From assembly GCA_017959625.1 (NCBI GenBank), contig JAGDAG010000188.1, forward strand, positions 1 to 21,394: a stretch of DNA of 21,394 nt. The letters run 5' to 3'. Shown here piece by piece: positions 7,548 to 14,683 of this stretch. Source of the stretch: Abditibacteriota bacterium. GTDB lineage: Bacteria; Armatimonadota; UBA5829. Position 1 is the stretch's first letter. Every line of letters begins with the position of its first letter. The notes below the pieces were generated by a model. That model saw only the letters and a program-made list of their open reading frames with translations, made no database searches and was not told the origin of the DNA. Made by a program: the position numbers and the translations under genes.

Positions 7548-9233
7548 ATGAAAAAAACAATCATTTTATTGGCCATCGTTTTCGCGCTGGCCGCTCCCCT
7601 GTTCGCCCAGAGCACCTTCTCCGATGTTCCCCGTGATCATTGGGCTTACGACGCCATAAGCGAACTGGAAGACGCCGGACTCATCGTGGGATATCCCGAC
7701 GGCGAGTTCAAAGGCAAAAGGACCATGACCCGCTACGAATTTGCGGTGATACTCTGCCGCCTGCTCCCCTTCCTGGAAGGAGGCGAAGGCGCAGACGTGA
7801 ACGGTCTGGTAAAGAAGTCCGAACTGGACAAGTATATGCTGAAGGGCGACTACAAGCCCGCGGAAAACGCCGATCTCTCCGGTTTTGCTTCCGCCGACGC
7901 CCTTAACAAGCTGCAGGCCCTCATGGACGAATTCGCCTCCGAGCTGGCTGCTCTGGGCGTTGACGTCAACGTACTGAAGGCCGACGTGGCTGCTCTGAAG
8001 AGCCGCGTGGCCGCTCTGGAAGACGAGCAGGCCAGGGTGAAGATCACCGGCGCCGCCAGCTTCATGGTGAAGGACGTCATCTCCGGCGACAAGCCCGCTA
8101 TGGATATCGACGGCTATAACGACATACACGGCTTAGCCAAGAGAAAGCAGTCCTTCTACAAGGACGTGCAGATCGACATCAAGGGCAGAGTGAACGATAA
8201 GATCAATCTTTACACCACTCTGGTGATGGGCGACTTCCAGCGCAAAATGGCCGGCCAGGACACCTGGGACAGCATGAGCGACATAGTTCCCTACTACATG
8301 TATGCCCAGTCCATCGACGAAAAGTGGGGCGACATCCGGGTAGGCCGCATGCCTTTCCAGGTGAACCGCTTCCTTTTCATGAGAGACACCGAGACTTCTT
8401 ACTTCGACATCGACAGGCTGGACGACGGCAACTGGTCGTTTGAAGGCTTCGATTACGCCAAGAGCTTCGGCGCCATCGACGTGCGTTTCTGGGGCAACAG
8501 GCCCGTTTATGACTGGAACGACAGCGAGCTGGCTTACCTCAGCGACCAGAAGATCTCCGTCAACTTAGGCGGCCAGCTGGGCTTCAGCTTCGGCGACGCC
8601 AGGATCACGGCGGTCTATGACAAAATGGCCACTGCCGACAGGATCCCTTACAAGATGGATAAGCCGGAATACTACGGCGCCACGCTTTACGTCCCCTTCG
8701 GACAGTTCTACGTGGACGGCGGCTGGTTCCAGATGAAACCCAACAAGGGTCTGGAAAAATCCACTATGTTTGACGCCAAAGCCGGCTTCGAGAACGACAA
8801 GCTGAGCGTTGCGGCAGGCTATAAGAAGGTCGAGCCCAACTGGTTCGGCTGGGCCAATCCCGATTCTATATTCGATATAGGCTTTGCCGACAACTACAAG
8901 GGCTTCTATGCCGAGGCCGCTTACAACTTCACCGACGCCTTCAAGGTTTACGGCGAATACAAGAAGTATGACGAAGTGGAAGACGACGCCTTTGAATACT
9001 TTGACGAGATGAGGTATATGAAGGCCGGCATCAGCTACGACGTCACCGATCTTGACAACGTTTTTGCCGAATACGAACAGGCAAAAGACGGCTACAAGAA
9101 CGACGCCATAACCGTAGGCTGGAACCGCAAGGTGGGAAAGAACGCCAAGATCAAGGCTATGTATCAGTATCTGAAGTATGACAAGTTTCAGAAGAGCCAC
9201 CTGGTGGCAGGACAGCTGACAGTGACTTTCTAA
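7548..9233 (+). CDS. SLH-domain outer-membrane porin, paralogue 1
   Basis: The ATG at 7548 is chosen because AAGAGG lies 7 nt upstream and the signal peptide begins there; the frame stays open to 7443 but without a start signal. The product is 561 aa. Residues 1-20 are a signal peptide ending LFA-Q. About 22-73 form one SLH domain (FSDVPRDHWAYDAISEL, then GLIVGYPDG, then MTRYEFAVILCRLL), which in such porins binds secondary polymer on peptidoglycan. About 117-165 form a coiled coil (ALMDEFASEL, then VLKADVAALKSRVAALEDE) that would span the periplasm. About 166-561 are an aromatic-rich beta-barrel ending in TVTF, with the terminal Phe expected for BAM-mediated insertion. It should act both as a diffusion pore and as an outer-membrane-to-wall tether. 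The first two-thirds of the N-terminal half are almost identical to the next two porins; the barrel diverges more. It ends in its own terminator. Confidence 0.93.
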   Translation: MKKTIILLAIVFALAAPLFAQSTFSDVPRDHWAYDAISELEDAGLIVGYPDGEFKGKRTMTRYEFAVILCRLLPFLEGGEGADVNGLVKKSELDKYMLKGDYKPAENADLSGFASADALNKLQALMDEFASELAALGVDVNVLKADVAALKSRVAALEDEQARVKITGAASFMVKDVISGDKPAMDIDGYNDIHGLAKRKQSFYKDVQIDIKGRVNDKINLYTTLVMGDFQRKMAGQDTWDSMSDIVPYYMYAQSIDEKWGDIRVGRMPFQVNRFLFMRDTETSYFDIDRLDDGNWSFEGFDYAKSFGAIDVRFWGNRPVYDWNDSELAYLSDQKISVNLGGQLGFSFGDARITAVYDKMATADRIPYKMDKPEYYGATLYVPFGQFYVDGGWFQMKPNKGLEKSTMFDAKAGFENDKLSVAAGYKKVEPNWFGWANPDSIFDIGFADNYKGFYAEAAYNFTDAFKVYGEYKKYDEVEDDAFEYFDEMRYMKAGISYDVTDLDNVFAEYEQAKDGYKNDAITVGWNRKVGKNAKIKAMYQYLKYDKFQKSHLVAGQLTVTF

Positions 9234-9246
9234 AACCAACGGTTAT

Positions 9247-9275
9247 ACGGGTCCCCTCGGGGGCCCGTTTTTTTT
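9247..9275 (+). terminator. Intrinsic terminator of porin 1
   Basis: ACGGGTCCC pairs with GGGCCCGT (one G-T wobble) around a short loop, followed by eight Ts (9268-9275), 14 nt after the stop codon. Confidence 0.88.
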
Positions 9276-9284
9276 GCGCTTTTT

Positions 9285-9320
9285 TGCGATATTGACAACC
9301 TGTTATATATATGTTATTAT
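9285..9320 (+). promoter_or_regulatory. Promoter of porin 2
   Basis: TTGACA (9292-9297), 17-bp spacer and TATTAT (9315-9320). The preceding bases, TGCGATA, are identical to those before the porin-3 promoter, so TGCGATATTGACA is shared by both. The predicted transcript has a leader of about 200 nt. Confidence 0.8.
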
Positions 9321-9379
9321 GGTGGCGGCTGTCAGGCGGGCGGCGGCGCGCCGGCCCGGCAGGACGGCCGCGGCAGAAA

Positions 9380-9530
9380 GGCGCAGCAAAGCGACACATT
9401 CTTTAGTCCGCTGTGAGCGCCGAAGCTTGTCCGCAGGATCCAAAAAAGCAAGCAAACGTTTTCCGCCGGGACTGCAGGGAACAAGGATACTGCCTTCCTT
9501 CCGAAAACAAAAAATCTCAAGAGGTTAAAA
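9380..9530 (+). promoter_or_regulatory. Porin-2 mRNA leader (leader family copy 2)
   Basis: It shares GGCGCAGC (9380-9387), the block from GACACATTCT to TGTCCGC (9393-9433), GGGACTGCAGGGAACA, GGATACTGC and TCTCAAGAGG (9515-9524) with copy 3. GTTTTC (9458-9463) pairs with GAAAAC (9503-9508). It differs in two linked ways from copies 1 and 3: the AAGGAGGT segment is missing, and the TTG of the small upstream frame is TTT (9402-9404). The same base change weakens pairing between TCTTTAG (9400-9406) and the ribosome-binding region. AAGAGG (9519-9524) stands 6 nt before the ATG. The 297 bp between porins 1 and 2 contain only this leader, the promoter and the terminator. Confidence 0.6.
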
Positions 9531-11231
9531 ATGAAAAAGTTAATTTTGGTAACAGCCATCGTATTCGCGCTGGCCGCTCCCCTGTTCGCCGAGAGCGCCT
9601 TCTCCGACGTTCCCAGGGATCATTGGGCCTACGACGCCATAAGCGAACTGGAAGACGCAGGGCTCATCGTGGGCTATCCCGACGGCGAGTTCAAAGGCAA
9701 AAGGACCATGACCCGCTACGAATTCGCGGTGATACTCTGCCGCCTGCTCCCCTTCCTGGAAGGCGGAGACGGGACCGACGTAAGCGGTTTCGCAAAAAAG
9801 TCCGACCTTGACAAGTATATGCTGAAGAGCGACTACAAGCCCGCGGAAAACGCCGATCTCTCCGGCTTCGCTTCCGCCGACGCCCTTAACAAGCTGCAGG
9901 CCCTCATGGACGAATTCGCCTCCGAGCTGGCCGCTCTGGGCGTTGACGTCAACGTGCTGAAGGCCGACGTTGCCGCCCTGAAGAGCCGCGTGGCCGCTCT
10001 GGAAGACGAGCAGGCCCGGGTGAAGATCACCGGCGCTGCCAGCTTCATGGTGAAGGACGTCATCTCCGGGGACACTCCCGCAAGGGATATCGACGGCTAC
10101 AGCGACGTCCATAAATTCGCCAGAAGAAAGCAGTCCTTCTACAAGGACGTGCAGATCGACATCAAGGGCAGGGTGAACGATAAGATCAATCTCTACACCA
10201 CTCTGGTGATGGGCGACTGGGCCGCCAAGATGACCTTCCAGGAAACCTCGAACAGCCTGAGCGACATAGTCCCTTACTACATGTACGCCGAGTCCAACGA
10301 CGAGAAGTGGGGCAGCGTCCGGGTAGGCCGCATGCCTTTCCAAATAAACAAATATCTCTTCAAGAGATACAAGGAAAACTCCTACTTTGACATCGCCAGG
10401 CTGGACAGCGGGAACTTCCCCGTGGAAGGTTACGAATACGCCAAGAGCTTCGGCGCCGTGGACGTGCGCTTCTGGGGCAACAGGCCCGTTTATGACTGGT
10501 ACGACTGGCAGCTGCCTTTCTTCGCCGATCCCGATGACGAATACGTAAAGATCTCCGTCAACATGGGCGGAGAAGTGGGCTTCAACTTCGGCGACGGCCG
10601 CATCACTGCGGTTTACACCAAGATGGCCGCTCCCGAAAGGATCAAGGGAAGGGTGGACAAGCCGGAATACTACGGCGCTACCCTTTACGTTCCCTTCGGC
10701 CAGTTCTACGTGGACGGCGGCTGGATGCAGCTCAAGCCCAACAAGAACTTCCCCAAGTCTTCCATGTGGGATGCAAAACTGGGCTTCGAGAGCGACAAGC
10801 TGGATATTTCTGCCGGCTACAAGAACGTTGAGTCCGGCTACAACGGCATAGCGGTCCTTGACAAGATCTTCGACAACTACTGGGGCGACAACTACAAGGG
10901 CTTCTACGTTGACGCCGCTTACAACTTCACCGACGCCTTCAGGGTTTACGGATCCTACAAGAACTACAAGCCTGAAGACAAAGCCATGCCCATATACTAT
11001 GACGACATGAAGTATATGAAGGCAGGTATCAGCTGGGACGTCACCGATCTGGACAACGTATTCGCCGAATACGAGCAGGCAAAAGACGGCTACAAGGAAG
11101 ACGCCATCACCGTGGGCTGGAACCGCAAGGTGGGACAGAACGCCAGGATAAAGGCGATCTATCAGTATCTGAAATACGACAAGTTCCAGAAGAGCCACCT
11201 GGTGGCAGGACAGCTGACAGTAAACTTCTGA
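9531..11231 (+). CDS. SLH-domain outer-membrane porin, paralogue 2
   Basis: A 566-aa paralogue of the preceding gene. Signal peptide 1-20 (ends LFA-E), SLH domain about 22-73, coiled coil about 117-165, beta-barrel to a C-terminal Phe (QLTVNF). The SLH and coiled-coil coding stretches are nearly identical in DNA to porin 1. Within the barrel, blocks such as RKQSFYKDVQIDIKGRVNDK, WGNRPVYDW and VPFGQFYVDGGW are kept, while the segments between them, probably surface loops, vary in length and charge; for example, WQLPFFADPDDEYVK replaces the shorter loop of porin 1. That pattern fits paralogues with different pore or surface properties. It has its own promoter, leader and terminator, so it can be regulated separately. 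Confidence 0.93.
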   Translation: MKKLILVTAIVFALAAPLFAESAFSDVPRDHWAYDAISELEDAGLIVGYPDGEFKGKRTMTRYEFAVILCRLLPFLEGGDGTDVSGFAKKSDLDKYMLKSDYKPAENADLSGFASADALNKLQALMDEFASELAALGVDVNVLKADVAALKSRVAALEDEQARVKITGAASFMVKDVISGDTPARDIDGYSDVHKFARRKQSFYKDVQIDIKGRVNDKINLYTTLVMGDWAAKMTFQETSNSLSDIVPYYMYAESNDEKWGSVRVGRMPFQINKYLFKRYKENSYFDIARLDSGNFPVEGYEYAKSFGAVDVRFWGNRPVYDWYDWQLPFFADPDDEYVKISVNMGGEVGFNFGDGRITAVYTKMAAPERIKGRVDKPEYYGATLYVPFGQFYVDGGWMQLKPNKNFPKSSMWDAKLGFESDKLDISAGYKNVESGYNGIAVLDKIFDNYWGDNYKGFYVDAAYNFTDAFRVYGSYKNYKPEDKAMPIYYDDMKYMKAGISWDVTDLDNVFAEYEQAKDGYKEDAITVGWNRKVGQNARIKAIYQYLKYDKFQKSHLVAGQLTVNF

Positions 11232-11248
11232 AAAAAAAACGGATAAAA

Positions 11249-11274
11249 GGGCCCCCTCGGGGGCCCGTTTTTTT
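11249..11274 (+). terminator. Intrinsic terminator of porin 2
   Basis: GGGCCCC (11249-11255) pairs with GGGGCCC (11260-11266) around a four-base loop, followed by G and seven Ts (11268-11274). It is closely related in sequence to the porin-1 terminator, so the duplicated unit included the terminator. Confidence 0.88.
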
Positions 11275-11285
11275 GGGATACGACC

Positions 11286-11321
11286 TGCGATATTGACATC
11301 TTTTTTTATGTGTGTTATCAT
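11286..11321 (+). promoter_or_regulatory. Promoter of porin 3
   Basis: TTGACA (11293-11298), 17-bp T-rich spacer and TATCAT (11316-11321), preceded by the same TGCGATA as porin 2. The predicted leader is about 225 nt. Confidence 0.8.
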
Positions 11322-11387
11322 TAATAACGGCTGTTTTACGGGCTGAAAAGGCATCTGCAAAACGGCCGCCTGCGGCAGCGCAGAAAT

Positions 11388-11552
11388 GGCGCAGCAAAAA
11401 AGGAGGTGACACATTCTTGAGTCCGCTGTGAGTGCCGAAGCCTGTCCGCAACATCCAAACCAAACACACAACTGTTTTCCCACGGGACTGCAGGGAACAT
11501 GGATACTGCTTTCCTTCCGGAAAACAAAGGTGCAAAATCTCAAGAGGATAAA
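11388..11552 (+). promoter_or_regulatory. Porin-3 mRNA leader (leader family copy 3)
   Basis: It contains GGCGCAGC (11388-11395), AAGGAGGTGA (11400-11409), a four-codon frame TTG to TGA (11417-11431), TCTTGAG (11415-11421), the stem GTTTTCC/GGAAAAC (11474-11480 with 11519-11525) and CTCAAGA (11539-11545), which overlaps the AAGAGG ribosome-binding site 5 nt before the ATG. The 321 bp between the porin-2 stop and the porin-3 start hold the terminator, the promoter and this leader; I saw no further gene there. Confidence 0.6.
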
Positions 11553-13259
11553 ATGAAGAAATTATTTATGGTATTGGCCGTCGTATTCGCGCTGGCCGCT
11601 CCCATGTTCGCTCAGACCACGTTTACCGATGTCCCCCGGGATCATTGGGCCTATGACGCCATAAGCGAACTGGAGGATGCAGGGCTCATCGTGGGTTATC
11701 CCGACGGCACGTTCAAGGGCAAGAACACCATGACCCGCTACGAGTTCGCGGTGATACTTACCCGTCTGCTTCCCTACCTGGAAGGCGGCGAAGGCGCCGA
11801 CGTGAACGGCCTTGTGAAGAAGTCCGAGCTGAACAAGTATATGCTGAAGGACGACTACAAGCCCGGCGAGGAAGCCGATACTTCCGGCTATGCTACCCTG
11901 GCCGATCTGAACAAGATCCAGGCTCTCATGGACGAATTCGCCTCCGAGCTGGCCGCTCTGGGCGTTGACGTCAACGTACTGAAGGCCGACGTAGCCGCTC
12001 TGAAGAGCCGCGTGGCCGCTCTGGAAGACGAGCAGGCCCGTGTGAAGATCAACGGGACCGCCAGCTTTATGGTGAAGTCGGTCATTTCGGGCGACAGCGG
12101 CGTTCCCGATTACGACGGCTACATCGACACCATGAAGTTTGCCAGAAGAAAGCAGTCCTTCTACAAGGACGTGCAGATCGACATCAAGGGCAGAGTGAAC
12201 GACAAGGTCAATCTTTACACCACCCTGGTCATGAGCGACCTTATCGCCAAGGATACCGGAGTCATCAACACCTGGGACACCCAGACCGACATAGTTCCTT
12301 ATTATATGTACGCCAAGTCCTCCGACGAAAAGTGGGGCGACATCCGGGTGGGCCGCATGCCCTTCCAGATCAACAAGTTCCTCTTCAGAAAGGGGACCGA
12401 AAGCGCATATTTTGAGATCGACCGTCTGGACAGCCACGATTATTCCGTGGAAGGCTTCGATTACTCCAAGGCCTTCGGCGCTTTTGACGTGAAGGTGTGG
12501 GGCAACCGCCCTGTTTATGACTGGAACGAAGGTATGCTTCCCTACCTGAACGGCAAAAAGATATCCGTTCAGCTGGGCGGACAGCTGGGCTTCAACTTTG
12601 GCGAAAGCGGCCGCATAACCGCTGTTTACGACAAGATGGCCACCTCCGACAGGATCCCCTTCCTGATGGACAAGCCCCAGTACTTCGGCGCAACAGCCTA
12701 CGTGCCCTTCGGGCAGTTCTACGTGGACGGCGGCTGGTTCCGCATGAAGCCCAACAAGGGCCTCCAGAAGGCGGATCAGTGGAAGGCCGCTCTCGGCTTT
12801 GCCAACGACAAGCTGGAACTGGAAGCCGGCTACAAGGTGGTTGAGGATTCCTACTGGGCAATCGCCACCCCCGACGCTATCTTCGACGGCAGCGCCACCA
12901 ACTACAAGGGCGTATTTGCCAACGGAACCTTCAACTTCACCGACGCCTTCAAGATCTACGGCGATTTCAGAAAGTATAAGTCCGACAACAAGGCTCTCTG
13001 GTCCAACTTTGAGGACTTCAGATACTATCTGGCAGGCATCGGCTACGACGTGACCCCTCTGGATTACGTTTACGCCGAGTATGAGAACGGTACCTACAAG
13101 TACGATGCGTTCCCCACCGCCAAGACAGACGTTATCAGCGTAGGCTGGAAGCGCAAGGTTGGCGAAAACGCCAAGATCAAGATGATGTACCAGTATCTCA
13201 AGAGAGATCCCGGCGCAAAGAGCCACATAGTTATGGGTCAGCTGACCGTAAACTTCTAA
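11553..13259 (+). CDS. SLH-domain outer-membrane porin, paralogue 3
   Basis: A 568-aa protein from ATG 11553; the frame is open to 11499, but the ribosome-binding site and signal peptide fix the start. Signal peptide 1-20 (ends MFA-Q), SLH domain about 22-73 (FTDVPRDHWAYDAISEL), coiled coil about 117-165, barrel to a terminal Phe. It is the most divergent of the three: the second SLH-flanking segment reads GEEADTSGYATLADLNKIQ where the others have AENADLSGFASADALNKLQ, and barrel loops differ throughout. The coiled-coil DNA around 11930-12050 is nevertheless almost identical to the other two copies, which suggests gene conversion or strong constraint on the tether. Own promoter, leader and UUCG-loop terminator. 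Confidence 0.93.
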   Translation: MKKLFMVLAVVFALAAPMFAQTTFTDVPRDHWAYDAISELEDAGLIVGYPDGTFKGKNTMTRYEFAVILTRLLPYLEGGEGADVNGLVKKSELNKYMLKDDYKPGEEADTSGYATLADLNKIQALMDEFASELAALGVDVNVLKADVAALKSRVAALEDEQARVKINGTASFMVKSVISGDSGVPDYDGYIDTMKFARRKQSFYKDVQIDIKGRVNDKVNLYTTLVMSDLIAKDTGVINTWDTQTDIVPYYMYAKSSDEKWGDIRVGRMPFQINKFLFRKGTESAYFEIDRLDSHDYSVEGFDYSKAFGAFDVKVWGNRPVYDWNEGMLPYLNGKKISVQLGGQLGFNFGESGRITAVYDKMATSDRIPFLMDKPQYFGATAYVPFGQFYVDGGWFRMKPNKGLQKADQWKAALGFANDKLELEAGYKVVEDSYWAIATPDAIFDGSATNYKGVFANGTFNFTDAFKIYGDFRKYKSDNKALWSNFEDFRYYLAGIGYDVTPLDYVYAEYENGTYKYDAFPTAKTDVISVGWKRKVGENAKIKMMYQYLKRDPGAKSHIVMGQLTVNF

Positions 13260-13270
13260 AACAGGCTTAG

Positions 13271-13297
13271 AGAGCCCCTTCGGGGGCTCTTTTTTTT
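13271..13297 (+). terminator. Intrinsic terminator of porin 3
   Basis: AGAGCCCC/GGGGCTCT (13271-13278 with 13283-13290), an 8-bp stem closed by a TTCG tetraloop and followed by a T run to 13297. Confidence 0.9.
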
Positions 13298-13322
13298 GCG
13301 GGACGCCGCGGCGCCTTTTTGC

Positions 13323-13352
13323 TTGACTTGCCGGAGGAAAAGGGGTTATAAT
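13323..13352 (+). promoter_or_regulatory. Promoter of the CCA-adding enzyme gene
   Basis: TTGACT (13323-13328), 18-bp spacer and a perfect TATAAT (13347-13352). The usual start point, 6-8 nt further on, falls at or just before the ATG at 13360, so the mRNA would have almost no leader. Confidence 0.65.
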
Positions 13353-13359
13353 TATAGTC

Positions 13360-14661
13360 ATGGAAATCATGGAACAAAGCAGGGCCGCAGCCCGCAGGAT
13401 AGCCGTTCTTGCCGCGGAAAAAGGCGGCAGGGCGTATTTCGTGGGAGGCTGCGTCCGGGACAGGCTCCTGGAAAGGGCCCCGAGCGATATAGATATAGAA
13501 GTCCACGGCATGGGAGACAAACAGCTGGAACGGCTGCTTTCGGCAGTGGGGACCCCCGGAAAGGCGGGAAAAGGCTTTGAGATATATAACCTTTCCGGGA
13601 CCTGCCTCAACGTCAGCCTTCCCAAAAAGCCCGGAGTATCCCTCTGCGAAGCCGCCGCCCGGCGGGACTTTACCGTGAACGCCCTTATGGAGGACGTCCT
13701 TACGGGAGAGGTGCTGGATTTCTTCGGCGGAAAAGAAGATCTGAAAGAAAGGGTCATAAGGCATATCGGAAGATCTCTTTCCGAAGACCCTGTCCGGGTG
13801 CTGCGGGCCGCCCGCTTCGCGGCGGACCCGGCTTTTGAAATAGCCCCCGAAACAAAAAGCTATATGCGCCGGGTGAACACGGAAGGCGCCCCGCCCGAAA
13901 GGGTGATGAACGAGCTTTCCAGAGCCCTTCTCTCCCCCCGCCCGTCCCGCTTTTTTGAGGCCCTGAAAGGGACCGAGGCCCTTTCCTTCTGGTTTCGGGA
14001 AGCCGAGGCTCTTATAGACGTTCCCCAAAACCCGGGCCATCACACGGGAGACGCCTGGGAACACACCATGCTGGTGCTTGACGAAGCGGCCGCCTGCAGG
14101 GAACAAGCGGAATATCCCCTGTATTTCATGCTTGCCGCCCTGTGCCACGACCTGGGAAAAAGCGAGACCACCGTAAAAGAACCCCACGGCCGGATCCACG
14201 CCCCGGGCCACCCGGAAACGGGAGCGGAGACGGCAAGGGCCTTCCTTTCCCGCATCACCAGGGAAAAGCAGCTGAAAAAATACGTGTGCAACATGGTGCG
14301 GTTCCACATGGAAGCAAACAGGCTTTGGAAAAAGGGAAAGAAAAAAAAGGATTACATGCTTTTGTTCGACCGCACCGTCTGCCCCGGAGACCTGCTGCTG
14401 CTGGCGGAATGCGATATAAAGACCACCCTGCTTTATACGGAAGACTATTCTTTTGCACGAAAGCTGCACAAAGATATGCTGAAGCAGTATTACGCCCTTC
14501 TGGAAAAGCCGTATATCCGGGGAGAGGAGCTTATCGAACTGGGAGTGCCGGAAGGCCCCCTGCTGGGAGAAGCCCTTGGATTCGCCCGCCGGCAGATGCT
14601 GAAAGAGGCGCCCCGGGAAGAAACCCTGGAAAAAATAGAAAAAAAATGGGGGAAACGCTGA
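13360..14661 (+). CDS. cca: CCA tRNA nucleotidyltransferase (HD-domain type)
   Basis: A 433-aa class II nucleotidyltransferase that adds or repairs the 3' CCA end of tRNAs. Motif A is present: FVGGCVRDRLL (27-37), then the metal-binding pair D43/D45 in SDIDIEV. RRDFTVNAL (101-109) and EDPVRVLRAARFA (142-154) are the expected ribose- and nucleotide-recognition motifs. The second half carries an HD phosphohydrolase domain with HHTGDAWEHTM and the HD pair H263-D264 in LCHDLGK, as in several bacterial CCA enzymes and related poly(A) polymerases. The PAP alternative cannot be fully excluded by motif alone. The ATG at 13360 has no ribosome-binding site at normal distance (GGAGG lies 23 nt away and upstream of the -10 box); ATG 13369 is an alternative. 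It converges with the YhaN-like gene, and both end on a shared hairpin. Confidence 0.88.
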   Translation: MEIMEQSRAAARRIAVLAAEKGGRAYFVGGCVRDRLLERAPSDIDIEVHGMGDKQLERLLSAVGTPGKAGKGFEIYNLSGTCLNVSLPKKPGVSLCEAAARRDFTVNALMEDVLTGEVLDFFGGKEDLKERVIRHIGRSLSEDPVRVLRAARFAADPAFEIAPETKSYMRRVNTEGAPPERVMNELSRALLSPRPSRFFEALKGTEALSFWFREAEALIDVPQNPGHHTGDAWEHTMLVLDEAAACREQAEYPLYFMLAALCHDLGKSETTVKEPHGRIHAPGHPETGAETARAFLSRITREKQLKKYVCNMVRFHMEANRLWKKGKKKKDYMLLFDRTVCPGDLLLLAECDIKTTLLYTEDYSFARKLHKDMLKQYYALLEKPYIRGEELIELGVPEGPLLGEALGFARRQMLKEAPREETLEKIEKKWGKR

Positions 14662-14674
14662 AAAGCGTTTCCCC
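14635..14674. terminator. Bidirectional hairpin terminator between cca and the YhaN-like gene
   Basis: GGGGAAACGCT (14649-14659) and AGCGTTTCCCC (14664-14674) form a perfect 11-bp stem with a GAAA loop; the stop codon of cca (14659-14661) lies in it. Leftward, the stem is followed after three bases by eight Ts (14646-14639 region), an efficient terminator for the minus-strand operon. Rightward only TTT follows, so termination of cca would be weaker. Confidence 0.75.
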
Positions 14675-14683
14675 TTTGCCGGC

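Noticed and set aside
9413..9811. Plus-strand frame of 132 codons beginning in the porin-2 leader
   Set aside because: It reads into the porin gene in the wrong frame and gives an Arg-rich product; the corresponding frame is not conserved in leaders 1 and 3.
9540..11543. Long open frame (667 codons) on the minus strand opposite porin 2
   Set aside because: It is antisense to a clear porin with signal peptide, SLH domain and C-terminal Phe; the composition (Val-, His- and Gly-rich) is what high-GC third positions produce, and it has no ribosome-binding site.
11562..13757. Long open frame (731 codons) on the minus strand opposite porin 3 and the start of cca
   Set aside because: It runs through a strong plus-strand terminator and two well-supported genes, with no recognisable domain; an artefact of codon bias.
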